Source: Larix kaempferi (taxonomy: Eukaryota > Streptophyta > Pinopsida > Pinales > Pinaceae). Taken from it: a stretch of DNA of 64,000 nt. The stretch is taken from the NCBI GenBank assembly GCA_027924585.1, contig BSBM01000076.1, forward strand, positions 2,308,501-2,372,500, written 5' to 3'. The position numbers and the translations under genes are program-made. The notes under the pieces were generated by a model that had not been told where the DNA came from, ran no database searches, and saw nothing but the letters and a program-made list of their open reading frames with translations. This document shows positions 22,464 through 35,098 of this stretch, piece after piece (within the stretch, counting starts at the first letter, position 1; each line of letters begins with the position of its first letter).

Positions 22464-22865
22464 TCAACGCCCCCCCTCAAAGCATACATCTAGCAGCAAA
22501 TGGAAGATGACGTCATCCTCTTTAGAGGCCAGGGAGGCCTGGTGCTGGAGTTTTGGAACAGTAGGAGGATGGAAGGAGGAAGCCCAGGTCAATGACGAAG
22601 ACCCCAATACTGAAAGAAACATGCCATCAATGTAAAAAATGCTTGGGGAATCCTTGTGGTTCAATAACCCATCCCTGGGGGCCCCAGACACCAACCTCAG
22701 GGTTTCAAACCCTTTTATGAGGCAGTCAGCAGTGCCATTAAAGCCATAGTACCCCCATAGGGAAGCTAAAGAACCTGACCATGATCCCATCCATGAGATA
22801 TGGTTGTATCGCATCCTCCAAGTCAAAATATAGGCTGCCACCTCCCTGGGGTGTATCTGGAACAT
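22464..22865 (-). pseudogene. Unidentified 133-codon open frame
   Basis: An open frame with mixed composition (ISWMGSWSGSLASLWGYYGF, FETLRLVSGAPRDGLLNHKD). It is longer than expected in AT-rich DNA, but this stretch is more GC-rich. I recognise no domain. It could be a fragment of a retroelement polyprotein or chance. No neighbouring exon or terminal repeat helps. Confidence 0.25.
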
Positions 22866-23687
22866 GTGCTGGTACTGGTACTACGTAACACCAGGGCTTT
22901 TGCTAGTGTCCCAAGGACTCCAAGGGCTTCAGACTTGGGCTTGGACAAGGTCAGAAGGTCTCCTTTGATACAGACAACCACAAAGCAAACACTAACCCTT
23001 AGGGGCTCCACAAGGGGCACCAAGACTCAACTGTTGGCATCAATGACAACTTAATCAACAGAAGTAACATGACCAATGGCTTACTAGCCAGATAACAGTC
23101 ATTGTTGACTCAAAGATATGGTATACCTACTGCAGATGTAGAAACTGATTTGAACTCCAAACTTCAAAGAACCGTTGTTACAAAGGTACCAAAATGCATC
23201 AATCCAAGTTGTATACCTAGGTGTTTTCTTCGACTTCACCTGTCCTTAAACATCAGATATCTTTCATCTGACATGTATTATGAATCTATCTAATATATCG
23301 GTATCTCACCTGTTAATTAATAGTACATAATCTTTTTATCAGTCATTCAGAAAATGCATGATTCAATTGATTACAAGCACAATTCTCATTTACATGAGTT
23401 ATGCCTATAAATTCTAAAAAGGATTTGGGGTATAAGTTATAACCATCAAACTAAGACATTGAGTCAAACTATGAACACTATATGTATACGATCCACCTTT
23501 GAAACCTTAAAGCTCAATTTAATGCATTAGTATCCTGATTTATAGTGAGAATGCAGACTGTTGTGGGATAGTACATTTATAATAGGTTGGTAGTAAAAAT
23601 AAATTACTTATGCAATTTTATATTTATTTTACTGAAATTTTATGAACTAATTATGTTATCGGCTGATATGCTGTTTTTTGTCATTAG
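22866..23687. other. Probable intron, upstream side of the transporter exon
   Basis: AT-rich, non-coding. The last 20 bases are a pyrimidine-rich run ending TTAG, a fitting 3' splice site for the exon that follows. Confidence 0.45.
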
Positions 23688-23925
23688 GTATGGATTTTTT
23701 GCCACTGCAATGATAACTTTTACTGCGGGATTCTTAAGTGCATTTTCTTCAAATTACCTTACTTTGATTGCTCTTCGTTGCTTGGTTGGTGTTGGACTGG
23801 GAGGTGGTCCTGTGCTTTCCTCATGGTTTCTAGAATTTATCCCAGCTCCCAACAGAGGAATTTGGATGGTCATATTTTCAGGTTTTTGGACTATTGGCAC
23901 ATTGTTGGAGGCCTCACTAGCGTGG
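23688..23925 (+). CDS. Single internal exon of an OCT7-like MFS transporter
   Basis: The encoded 79 residues plus one split codon match the plant organic cation/carnitine transporter 7 family (plasma-membrane or tonoplast, major facilitator superfamily). Visible are [10 protein letters not shown], then [32 protein letters not shown] and [10 protein letters not shown]. The block [20 protein letters not shown] is the family's conserved loop after transmembrane helix 4. The exon is bounded by TTTTTTGTCATTAG on the left and TGG/GTAGGA on the right: an acceptor and donor in consistent phase (enters with one base, leaves in phase 0). There is no stop or frameshift. Neighbouring exons are not in the window. 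It is either a live gene with introns longer than the visible flanks, as is common in conifers, or an isolated gene fragment. Confidence 0.8.
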
Positions 23926-24284
23926 GTAGGATAAATTTCCTATTACATCACAACCTTTTACTATAAAAGAAAAAATCACTTTCTTCTAGTTGCATATGAA
24001 AAATCTCAATTCTTGATTAATTAGATAATGTTTTCTTTACTCATGAGGACAAAATAGCTGCATTAAGAAACATTTAACAATCTATTTGCTATAGGAAAAC
24101 GTTTAGTGCTTCACAACAATGCTTGGTGTCGGAGATGAAAACTGGTCCACACAAGTACTTTTAACTAGATATGCAGTCACATATTCCTATTCTTTAGTGG
24201 TTGGTAATGCTTTATTTACCTCCCTGTGAAGACAAATTAATTATATTAAGAAATTTTTAACAAATTAATGTTATTTACAAAACT
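23926..24284. other. Probable intron, downstream side of the transporter exon
   Basis: AT-rich, non-coding, starts with the donor GTAGGA. No continuation of the transporter (expected next: MPRLGWRW-like block) was found here or further right. Confidence 0.4.
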
Positions 24285-24775
24285 GCTGCAAGATTACTTA
24301 TTAATGTGGAACAAAATTCTTCCATGGGGACATGTCTTTGCAGTAAGAGCTTGTAATAATCACATAGATGACAACGCAGAAGGCTCACAAAGCATGACGA
24401 CAATACTCTCGACAAGCTTAGTACCAGAGTGAGGGAGGATGCTATCACATCAACCTGGGTACTTGCATCCCTAGGCAACTTCTGGATTGACAAAGATTTT
24501 GGTGTGGGCGATGCTTTGTAAACCCCCTTTTTCTCACAATTGTTATTTATGTGGGATTATTCACAACACACACACATGGCAAGAGTAGATTAGTTATAAA
24601 TGTAGAGCAAAACACCACCATAGGGATATGCCATTGTAGTAATAGCTTGTAATACATCACATAGATAACAACCACAAGCCAAAGAGGGCCCACAAGACTT
24701 GACACCAATATCACGGATTATATTAGTTCCAGAGTGATGGAGGATGTTATCTTATCATCTCGAGTACTTGCACCC
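24285..24775 (+). repeat. Diverged direct repeat, ~190 bp, two copies
   Basis: 24285-24480 and about 24590-24775 share order and wording, for example AGCTTGTAAT, CACATAGAT(G/A)ACAAC, CCAGAGTGA and GTACTTGCA(T/C)CC. Part of an unclassified repeat. Confidence 0.6.
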
Positions 24776-26314
24776 TGTTGCCCATCTGTTACTTCTTAAA
24801 CCCTCATCCACGGTGCCAAAGTCCAAATTCACAAGGTGAAGACTCAAGGGTAACTCAGATAGGATATCCAATGTCACCACAGTGACCCTCTCCCACTTTT
24901 TAGGTTAGCTCTAGACTAACTCAAGGTAGGGATCCCTAAACAACTCTCTTATTCAAATAAAAATGAATAATCATGAAAGGATTCTTGACTTATGAATGTA
25001 AATCTGAAAGTGGATTTACAATGTTATATCATTCAAATTGTTTGGATAGCGAAAGGAAAAGTTTATGGCTGAAAGATGAGGTTCAGATCTGCAGATTTCA
25101 ATGGTAATTTCCAGCTTTAGTAACTTCACAACAACAGATTCCTTTTGCAATATGGGATGGCAATGTAATTCTGATTTTGGATGTTTTTTTTATTAGGGTT
25201 AGGACAACAAAAGTTGTCTTTTGCTGGAGAATATGGGTTGAAAGATAAATATGAAGAGCTGATTTTTTAGGTGTAAATTCCAAATCTCCAAACAGCCAAC
25301 AAGAGAGTTTATTTTTGGCTTATGGGCTGAAATATAAATTCAGATTTTGCCTTAGTTGTTTTAGATTTCAGACCAGCAAAGTAAATGAACGAAAATTATG
25401 AATTTTAAAGTGTTGGAAAACAAGACTAGTGCCTAGAAATCATATTGGGCAATGGAGTCTATATGGGACAAGTTTGACGAGCTATATCTCAAAGATTAAA
25501 TCAATAACCATAGATGGAATTAACATGCTACAGCCATCAATCATATTGCTGTTTACATTGTACAAATCCAGAGTTCAGATCTAGAGTCCTAATGAAGGAA
25601 ATTTCATTAATCATGCACTAATAGAGGGTTTACAACTGAAGAAGTCAAATTCCAGCAAATTCTTATTAAGAAATATAACTATCATTTATTATTTTCAGGT
25701 ATAATTAACACACAAATTTCAAGAGGAAATCAATCATCCAAAAATTTTACACAAATGAGGAACAATATTACACAAATTCCAGCAATTTCAAGAGGTATAA
25801 TTAACACACAAATTTGAAGAGGAAATCAACCATCCAAAAATTTCACACACCTGAGGAACAATAATACCCAGATTCATGCTCCCATTACACAATTGAAGAG
25901 AAGAAAACTCCACCATTAGTATTCAGCAAATTAAGTCCAAATGCACCCCATACAATCTCCAGTAGTCCACATATAGTATTCCAAACAATAGCCTAGTGTG
26001 TTTCCACAAGCATTCAACAACAATTACGGTAGGAGGAGCCTTGCTTATATAGAGTTTTGGCTCAACAGCCTCCAAATAAGTAATAGTTTCTTTGCCAAAA
26101 CCCTAGATCTATTTTAGAAAATATAAACTACCATTATCCCTGAACTAACTTGAGAGGACAAATCAAATAAACCATAAAATAGTAGTGGTCATGCCATGTG
26201 CAAATCTCTTAGTACAAGAGCCAAAGAGGGAGGTGCGCCCTCCTGTCATTGCTAGATGCCTCTTTGTTTGGACTGGTGTTTTTCCTGTTTCAGTGGGCTG
26301 TCCCTATATGGTGT
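24776..26314 (+). mobile_element. Possible family 2-like LTR start, host of solo LTR E
   Basis: Begins TGTTGCCCATCTG after CACCC. It then has the family 2-like succession: a TTTAGGTTAGCTC block as in the LTR at 51488, then GGGATCCCTAAA. The 3' end was not located: LTR E is inserted at 26315 and the sequence resumes at 56179. A ~50-bp motif (TATAATTAACACACAAATTT) is repeated at about 25700 and 25797. Confidence 0.45.
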
Positions 26315-27547
26315 TGTTATCACACAACTTGTAGTTGTCCTTAAAGGTTATCCTATCCAGGACGGTAGAGTTGTTGGACAACTAAAGAGGTGACCCAAGA
26401 GATGCCACGGTTCCCAATGCAAGTTGGTGTCATGCTAACCGAAGCACTCTTCACTTTAGATCAAACCTAAGCAAGACAAAGGGGGAGACCCTAGCTAGCC
26501 AATGAGGACTAGTGAACCCATTCAAGATCTCCTAGGGATGTGTGGAGATGAAGTATAAGGATATCAAGGGTAGATTGGATCTAGATCTAGTATGGATAAG
26601 TGGACCCAAGTAGTTAGGGCTTGGTTGAAGAGGCTTATGAGAGGACAAATATTCAACCAAGTAAGGGATAAGGTCACTTATAGGTTTAAAGTAGTAGATC
26701 TAGATGGATCTAATGCCAAGTATGGATATCCAAGTGGGACACACCCTTAAAATGAGGAAAATGACCAAAAAGGGGCCTGTTATCACACAACTTGTAGTTG
26801 CCCCTAAAGGTATCCCATCCGGGACGGTAGAGGAGATGGACAACTAAAGAGGTGACCCAAGAGATGCAACGGTTCCCAATGCAAGCTGGGAGTCACGATA
26901 ACCGAGGCACTCTTCACTTTAGATCAAGATGAATCGAGACCAAGGGGGAGACCCTAGCCAATCAAAGAAGATTAGCCAACACAAAGGTTCCTAGGGAAAT
27001 GTGTAAGTTAGGTTACGGAAACCAATGCATAAGTTGAATTAAGTGGACCCAAGAGTTTAAGTGTGGTTGAAGAGGCTTGGGATGTGACAAGTGTTTCAAC
27101 CAATGAATGACTAAAGCCACTTATTGAAGCTCAAATGAATTAGATCTAGTACCATGAAAAGCCACATGAGGGGCCCACTCCTTAAAATAGGGAAAATGGT
27201 CCAAATGGAGCCCACAAGGTTGGATTAGGAGAGAGATGGCACTAAGTGGGTGAGATGAGGTAGATCTATAGATCTAAGACAAGATAGACAATGCCCACAT
27301 ATGGGATCTAGCAAATGACACTAACCCCAAGGAGTGCGAATTGCCCAAGGGAGACTAGTGCCTTGAGATGAGGGGGCAAATGGAGTCCAAATTATGCCAA
27401 AATGTAGATCGAGGTAGATTAGGCAATTATCAAAGTGGGTGTTAAGTGGCATGCCCCAATATGAGCTAAATCTCCATAGACCTAAGGTTGAAAATGCATC
27501 ACTCAATGACCCAAGTGGGGCACGCCCTCAAAATGAGGAATGGGGCC

Positions 27548-30500
27548 CGTTGTCCGCCAATATGCACACCAGCAGCGGAAATCTTTCGAAAGCTGTCTCT
27601 TCACTAAAAGTGAGAGAGGTGTGGCCTTGGGGGCAAGCAATGAGCCAGGTACTGTCACCTGAATCCTAGCTCCTCCGTTTAGGCAAACTCCTAACGAAGC
27701 CAAGGGGGGTAGTCCCTATAAAAGAGTTTCACTAAGGCTCTAGTATTTATAGTGTTTTTAGGTGTTGTGATGCGGATGGGTGTTGTTTAGGAGTTTTTAA
27801 ATGAGAGACAATATAATATTTAAATGTAAAACAAGATAGCGCAATCCACGTTGCAACAAAAGATAAGGGATGCACTTGAACAAGAAGCAAATCACTTTTT
27901 ACACAAATTAAGATAAATACTCCAATATAGATATTTAAGCAAACAAAGATATATGATGAAGGACCAGTGCCTTATGGAGTCAAATATAGAAGCGATTGTA
28001 AAAGCTTGATACAAGTGCTTGAAAATAGAAGTTTGTGAGAACGTTGTGCAACTTATCTTGGTAAATTTAAGATTTTAATTGTCTTGATTATTACAGTTAA
28101 AACCAAGGATATCAAAAGAGTGCCCGGAAAGTAATTTTAAGCAGCTCCTTTAAGAGACATGTCGGAACCTGTCTGGAATCACAGCGAGACGTGCAATGCT
28201 AACCAGCCACCGTGTCGCAGATTGAGCACTCCGGCGCCTCCCCTGAGAACTGATTAAAATACTTTTTGAACAACGCCGGTTCGTTGGTTATGGGGGTGAA
28301 AGTTTTAATTAGATTTTCACTTGTGAATTAGCAAGTCTTCCACCTTTCTGAGTACTAGCCCAACCGTTTCCGATTGGCAGAGCATACGGGTGTAGGACAG
28401 AAACTAAGGTAAATTAGTTAAAGGGGTGTGTGGGTTGAAAAGTTTTAATTAAAGAGCACTTTAGTTCAACTCTCCGACAGAGAGCGCTCTTGACTTGATC
28501 TTATGATCACAGTTCAAGAGACTTGCTACTTTAACAAATGCCTAATGCAGGGATAATACAAAACTAAAATGCCCTCCGATAGAGGGTGCTCTTGACTTGG
28601 ATTTGGCCAAGTTCAAGAGACTTTGGTTCGTTTTAAACAAGCAGAAAGTAGATTGTAATAGCAATAGATTCCAACTTAAAATTTGATTGAACAATATGAT
28701 AGATCAGCGAGATATGGAATATTACTTAACAACACTACTCGCGAGATAAAATGAAACTTGAAACAATCTAGTGTTCTACCACACAATTTCTAATCTAATA
28801 GGTGGGATCGATCTCCGAAGAAGATCAATCACTAGAAGCACCTGCACTTGAGAACCTCCAGCTAGCTGAAAGCTCTACCAAGGAAACCGACAGGGAAGGA
28901 AGAGTAACCACAAAATTGTGTGGTCCTGCGCTTGAGATGAAATCCCAAGGATACAACTTCCGGTCAAAGGCTTTGGAAGAGAAATACAAGATAATATTAA
29001 ACGAAAATAAATCTGAACTACCCAAGAGTCTCTTTCAGGTCAAAGACCCTACTCGGGAGAGCATGGGGGTAAGTAAATATGGAAGAATAGAGCAAAATGA
29101 CTTATTGAAATAAAACTAGCATATAATGGATCTAAAGCAAAAAAGTCAAACCATTCAATGAGACCACAAGGCTTCCCCAAATGGGGAAGTGAATGTGGGG
29201 GCTTAAAAACCCCACTTGCAACTTTTATTATGGAGATACAATTGCCCTTGGGAATGAAACCCTTGTAGGGACTTTTTCGAAATGAATAACTTGTAAAACT
29301 TGAAATAAACTAAGATCTATTACAAAAGGATAATACTAATCTTTGTTTTGTTTTTGTACTCTTGTATTCTTGGAAGCTTCTTGATTTCTACTTTGGCAAG
29401 CTTTATCACCAACACATAACTCCAATACCCATTAGACGTTAGATAAATCAAAACAAATTGAAACTTAACTAAGTCCTAGATCCAAAAAACTACATGCAAG
29501 CTATGATAAAGCAAAAATTACCCTTAAGATGCAAGTGCGAGTACTTTGAAATTTTAGCTATTTGCAATGTTGAATGACAAAAAAAAGTTGAAGGGGCAGC
29601 CAATGCAAAGTTTATGACAGTCAATAGAATGTAAAGATGGCAGCCACTTAAACTTATGACAATCAATAGAAGGCAGCAACTAAATGTTTTAGGACAGTCC
29701 AACCAATATAGATGGCAGCCAACTCAATGTAGATGACAGCCAACAACGTTTAGGGCAGTCACTTCAATGTTTGTGATAGTCAATTCAAGGTAAATGGCAG
29801 CCAATACAAGCTTATGACAATCTTCACAATGTTTAAATGGCAACCCACACACTTTAGGGCAGTCACAATGTAGATGGCAGCCAATGATGTTATGTAACTA
29901 ATTAGATAACAACTAGTAATGAAATCTATAAGAATTACTTTGCAACAAACATAAATAGCTATTAAAATTTAAAACAAACTAACCACTAACTAACCAAATC
30001 CTAACACTAACCACCTACTAACACTTACACTTGTTTCGTTTTTACTGTTTTGTGTGTTTATGTTTTAGGGCAAATGTGGGAGTAGAAAAGAAGAGGAACG
30101 AGAGGAGCTAAGCTAGGAAAGAAGAGGGGAAAAGGCACTAAAAGAAGGTAAAAACGAGAGCTAAAGATGGGAAGGGCGAGGAGGAGAGGATGAAAAAGCT
30201 AGCAAAATGGAAGTGGGACGAATGGGAAAGAGAAGAAGGTTGAAGTGGGACGAGAAGAGAGGAGGCACAAGACCAAAGGTAAAAACAAATGGGAAGTAAA
30301 GATGTGAAGAAGCTAAAGAGATGATGAAAAACGAGTGGGGGAGAGAAGACCAAGGAAGGGCAAAAACGAATGGGAAGAGGAGGAGAAAACTAGGGCTTGG
30401 AGCTTCAAGTGGAACACTTGAGAGGGCAAAAACACTGTCTTGGAAATCCTCCGGTTAACCGGTGATACGTCGACAACAAGTGTTGAAGAGAGCACAAGGG

Positions 30501-32740
30501 AACAAATCCCAAGTTACTCCCCAAGGTTGAAGGAGCTTCACCCTTATGGCTAACTAATCTATGGCTTGAAAAAGACAAGTAATTTACTTGGATCAAGACT
30601 AGAAGGGCTAGAAAGGGCTTAGCAAGCAAGTAGAAAAGATTCAAAGAGCAAACAAGAGGGCTTGAAGAAGTGGAAGCCTAAAGTAACAAGTAACCAAGGT
30701 TTTGAAAGTAAAATTTTGGTTGATGAAAAACCTGAGAAGAGCTCTTCTTAGCTTCCTTAGAATGAAAGATCTTGGAATTATTTTAGATCCTGCAACCACA
30801 GTATTAGGCCAAAACTTGAAGATGAACAAGGGTTTGATGCAACCGAGCTCTTACCCTTCTTCACTTTAGGCAACACCTAATCACAACCCAAACCACTCAA
30901 CCAACAAGTGAGATCAACAATGCTAGTATGCTAGAAATATCAAGATTAGATCAACAATTTGTATAACCAACTACTCATGTCCATTTAGATCTTGATAAAC
31001 TATGCATAAATAACCAACTTAAATGATAAATGGTTACTCTATTGTACTAAAAATAGTCCTCACAAGCTAGCCATTGATCAAATACTATGCATAATCAAGA
31101 GATGGGTTTAGAGAAGATATCACCTCAACAAGAGATGAATTCACACCAAAGATTGAAAGCTCATGGACCTCCAAAGTCTAAATCTTTATTGAAAATATTA
31201 AGCCAAAGCTTGTTACAAATTTTTGCAAAGTAATCTTGCATCAAAGTCTTCATGAGATAATAACCCCAAAGGGCCTCTCTTTATACTAAAATCCTAAGCC
31301 TAAACCCTAGGTCGAATTGGCAATAGATAGGTAAGTCAAATTCCAATCAATCACAAGCTTGGCATGCTAAACAAAGGTCAAAGTCGAGTTTGTTGGTTGG
31401 TAAGATTGAGCATGTGGCAAGACTCGACTTCAAGGTAGGTATGAGTGGTATTACCATCCAATAAACACTTTACAACAAGGATAGATGCGAGCTTGAGGTA
31501 GATTGACGTGAGGGTGTGGAGGGTGCGAGTTAGTATGGTGAGGAGACAAGTGTAATAGGTAGGTGCTAACTCGAGTGGTAGAAGGAGCCAAGGATGGTGA
31601 GTCATGAGGGCATCAACCAATAGACACACTCCAACTACTAGACGTGAAGTTAATGGAGATTGACATGAGGATCATGGAGATATGCGAGCTAGTATGGTGA
31701 GTGACACGTGGAATGGTAGGTGCTAACTCGCATTAGCAAAGGGAGCCAAGCATGTGGATGATTGGTGAGTCATGAGGGCGCCCATCTCTAACATTAATGC
31801 TAACCACCAACCCAATCATCAAATGACAACACACTAACTCGAGTTTTGCATGAGGAGGGCGAATTTGCTTGAATGGATAACCTTCTAGTGACTGGATAAT
31901 TGACTGCAAAGACTTGGAGTTGATTGGAATCCTCATAAATGCCCATTGCCATGTCATTTAGCCTTTTATTTTAATCAAATTGATTAATTTTGGAGAGATT
32001 TGGATTATCTCCAAAATATTCAATTTTATTATTTTAATTAATAATTTCTCTGTAAATGACTTTTCAGAGAAAATATTAATTATGAGGCTGAATTGACATT
32101 CGAAAGTTGGGTTTAGCTGCTCCATGGGTCATGTGTGATTTTTGGCTTATGAAACGAGCCATCAAACACTAAAATCGGACCCCGGATGACTGACATATTA
32201 CAGACTCAAATTTCTCTATTTAAACTATAGAGAAATTTAATTAAAATTTAAATAATTAAAAAATTAAAAACCCCAATTCCGACGCGTCCGGTAAAATTTT
32301 TTCGAAATTTTTTCTGGGGGTCCTAAAGACTTAGGACATGACCAAAACCTATTCTAATAGTGTCTAGTAGGTTTATACATTATAGTTGGACCCTAATAAC
32401 CCCCCATGGCCAAATTTCCAAAATCGGGCATTCCAGCTTTGGAGGAAGCGGGAGAAAAACCAAGAGATTATATCTCGCCTGAAGCAAAATATAATCTGAC
32501 GGTGAAAAAACTCCCTGGAATACCTTAGTTGTTTAATCCAGTCATGGGGAACCGAGCCACTCAGACCCTACTAGCACACTTTGATACAAACCCCCATGGG
32601 GCCATGGTCATGTCGACTCAAAAACAAAACTGGCTAGACCCAAATATCTGAAACCCAGATACTCTGGAAGTGAACACTGATGTGTTCCAACACTGGCGGC
32701 TCAATAAGGTTTCAACTTTTGTACAAATCAGTGGATAACA
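27548..32740 (+). mobile_element. Solo family 2 LTR, 5.2 kb
   Basis: Starts CGTTGTCCGCC (TG mutated to CG) and ends CAGTGGATAACA, with a perfect target duplication GGGCC (27543-27547, 32741-32745). Shares its start, the ACAGAGAGCGCTCTTGACTT block and the GCATTCCAGCTTTGGAGGA block near the 3' end with the other family 2 LTRs. It is longer than its relatives because of extra sequence at about 29400-31700. The small open frames inside, including 28802-29113, are not recognised and probably chance. No primer-binding site or gag. Confidence 0.85.
29590..29895 (+). repeat. Degenerate minisatellite inside the family 2 LTR
   Basis: Irregular tandem units of roughly 20-50 bp alternating ATGGCAGCCAA-type and ATGACAGTCAAT/AGGGCAGTCAC-type motifs. 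Absent from the 3.5-kb relative at 33456-36956. Confidence 0.65.
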
Positions 32741-35017
32741 GGGCCCACAAGGCAAAAATCAAAGAAGTGAAGCACTAGGGGTAGGTTATCAAGGTAGACA
32801 AATGCAAATCAGGTGGGATCTCACCTACCCACGTCTTGGAAGTAGCAAAACTCACCCTCCCAAGGAGTGCGACCTCACCCAAAGAAGATTAAGTGCTTTG
32901 GGAAAAGGGTCAAATGGAGGCCAATCACCACCAAACTATAGATCCGAATTGCCGTTAATACTATAGAGGTGGGTTTTCAATATTATCCCCAAAGCCAAGC
33001 TAGATCCAAGTAGATCTAGGAAAAAGTAAAAATGAGGGCTTTGATTTTAAGGGTTTGATGACCAATGAAGAAGAAGAGTAGATCTAGGTACATACCTTGT
33101 AGAACATACCTCAAATGTTTGTGGCCACTTTGCAAATTGATAACATTCCCCTATGTATATATTCAAGAGTGAGATCTAGTGCTCCAAGCCAAAACGTCCT
33201 CCTCCAAGGATGGCCAAATCGTCCTTCTCCTACAAGACAAGATCAAGTGAAACAAGCCAAGTAAGAAAAACTATGAAAATGATGAAGAGATATGTAATAG
33301 AAAGCATCAACTATGTCACAAAGATACAATAATGATACTCCTTGTCGCAAAGATCAACCCAAGAGAAGATATGTGAGTCCCCTCAACAATAGCCTCCTTT
33401 AAATCGTCCTCCTCTTCACCAATTCGACCTCCTTGTAGAAAAACAACATGTAGCCTGTTGCCGGCGGATTACACACGGTCTTTGTTGCAGCAGAAATCTA
33501 TGCTGCCACTCGGTGTCCTCTTGGTGGCAAGTCTCGAGTCAAGTATGTCACTTGGTTCTTGACTCCTCTGTTTAGGCAAAATTTCCAACGAAAGCCAAGG
33601 GGGGTAGTCCCTATGGAAAGTTACTAAGGTTGTTAGGGTCTTCCAGTTAAAGTGCTGGGTTGTTTATTAATGTTTTGGGAGTTTTTATTAAGGTTCAAGA
33701 TTGAAATTGCAACAATAATTAAGAAAGCTTTCACCAACATAAGTTTAGATAACACTGTAAATTATAAAGATGCACAAATACTTGATTGATATAAAGCAAA
33801 TTAAAAGTACAAGGACCAGTTCCTTATGGAGTCAAAACACAGTGCGAAAAATTGAAATGATGGAAAAGTAAAATGTTGTGCAATTGTATCTTGGTTGATT
33901 TTAAATTATTAGGGAAAAGAAGGGAAACTCTCGATATACCATGATGGGACAGAGAGGAATGTCCGGAGTTCTAAAGATTGGTGCTTCCGTACAAGGACAT
34001 GTTGGACTGTCAATATCCTGAGCGCGTGTTCAACACTACACCAACAAGGATGTAGTCTAACGGTGCCCCAAGGTCAGAGTACAACTACCCAACGCCCCCA
34101 GGCAGAATCCACACCAAAATTTAGTCTCGAAGTGCCAGATTTTCACTATGTTGTGGGTAGTTAATTTTATTAGGTGACTTGATTAAATTAAATGTGAGAA
34201 TTAAGAAAGTGCTTCCAACTGCTTTTGGTATCCCATAGCTCAGACGTACTGCTGGTGGGTAGAGCATACGCAGTTTAGGAAAATAGTTTATTCCAATTAG
34301 AAGCGAGTAACCATCGACCCTCCGACAGAGAGCGCTCTTGACTTGCCTTTCAGCTAAGTTCAAGAGTCTTATGAAATTGAAATGCAAAACTTGTAAAACA
34401 AAAGATATTGATGGCCGATCTTATGCGTCACTTTATGATCAACCTTCACTAATCAACAAGAATTGCCTTTGGGTGAAGGTGAGAGCATACTTCGTGGCGA
34501 CGAAGACGATTTTATTTCTATTCTACTTTTGCATAAAATGAAAATTAAGAAATGATTTAAGTTGCAAAATTGAATGGAGGATACACCCCGCACTTTAAAA
34601 GTGAGTGTGTGAAAAGGTGGAGTTAAAAAAATTCAATCACACGAAAATTGACAAAATACACAAATCCCCCCAGGGGGGATGGGATGTGGGTGCTGGTTAC
34701 CCCACTGCTCTCGTTTAATGATTTACAATTTATGCTCAAAATAAAATTGCCTCTTAGTCCTTTTAGACTTGGATCTAAGGGCTTACAAGCTGAAATTTGA
34801 AACAATGCTAAAAGTGGGTCCCTTTGAAGGTGTTTTTGGCAAGTTTTAGCGAAATTTCGCCAGAGCTTCCTGCTCTTTTTCCTTGGACCTGCTAAAAACC
34901 AGCAAGTCAATCTCTTAGAATATGATGGCAAACACAATGAAAAAATATAAAAATTTGAAATTTTTTATATTTAGACAAATTTCGAAAATTTTTCTAAGTA
35001 TAGAAAGTTTCAAATCT

Positions 35018-35098
35018 AGCTTAGATCTAATGCAAAATAGACTTTTTAGGAGCTTAGATCTAATGCAAAATAGACTTTTTAGGAGCTTAGATCTAATC
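35018..35098 (+). repeat. 33-bp tandem repeat, about 2.4 copies
   Basis: Unit starts AGCTTAGATCTAATG and contains GACTTTTTAGG. Copies begin at 35018, 35051 and 35084 and appear identical. Confidence 0.85.

Noticed and set aside
28802-29113. 103-codon frame with charged residues
   Set aside because: Inside the 5.2-kb family 2 LTR, no recognised domain, absent as a frame from the sister LTR.
35018-35098. Short regular repeats as a CRISPR-like array
   Set aside because: Head-to-tail tandem repeat without spacers, in plant DNA.
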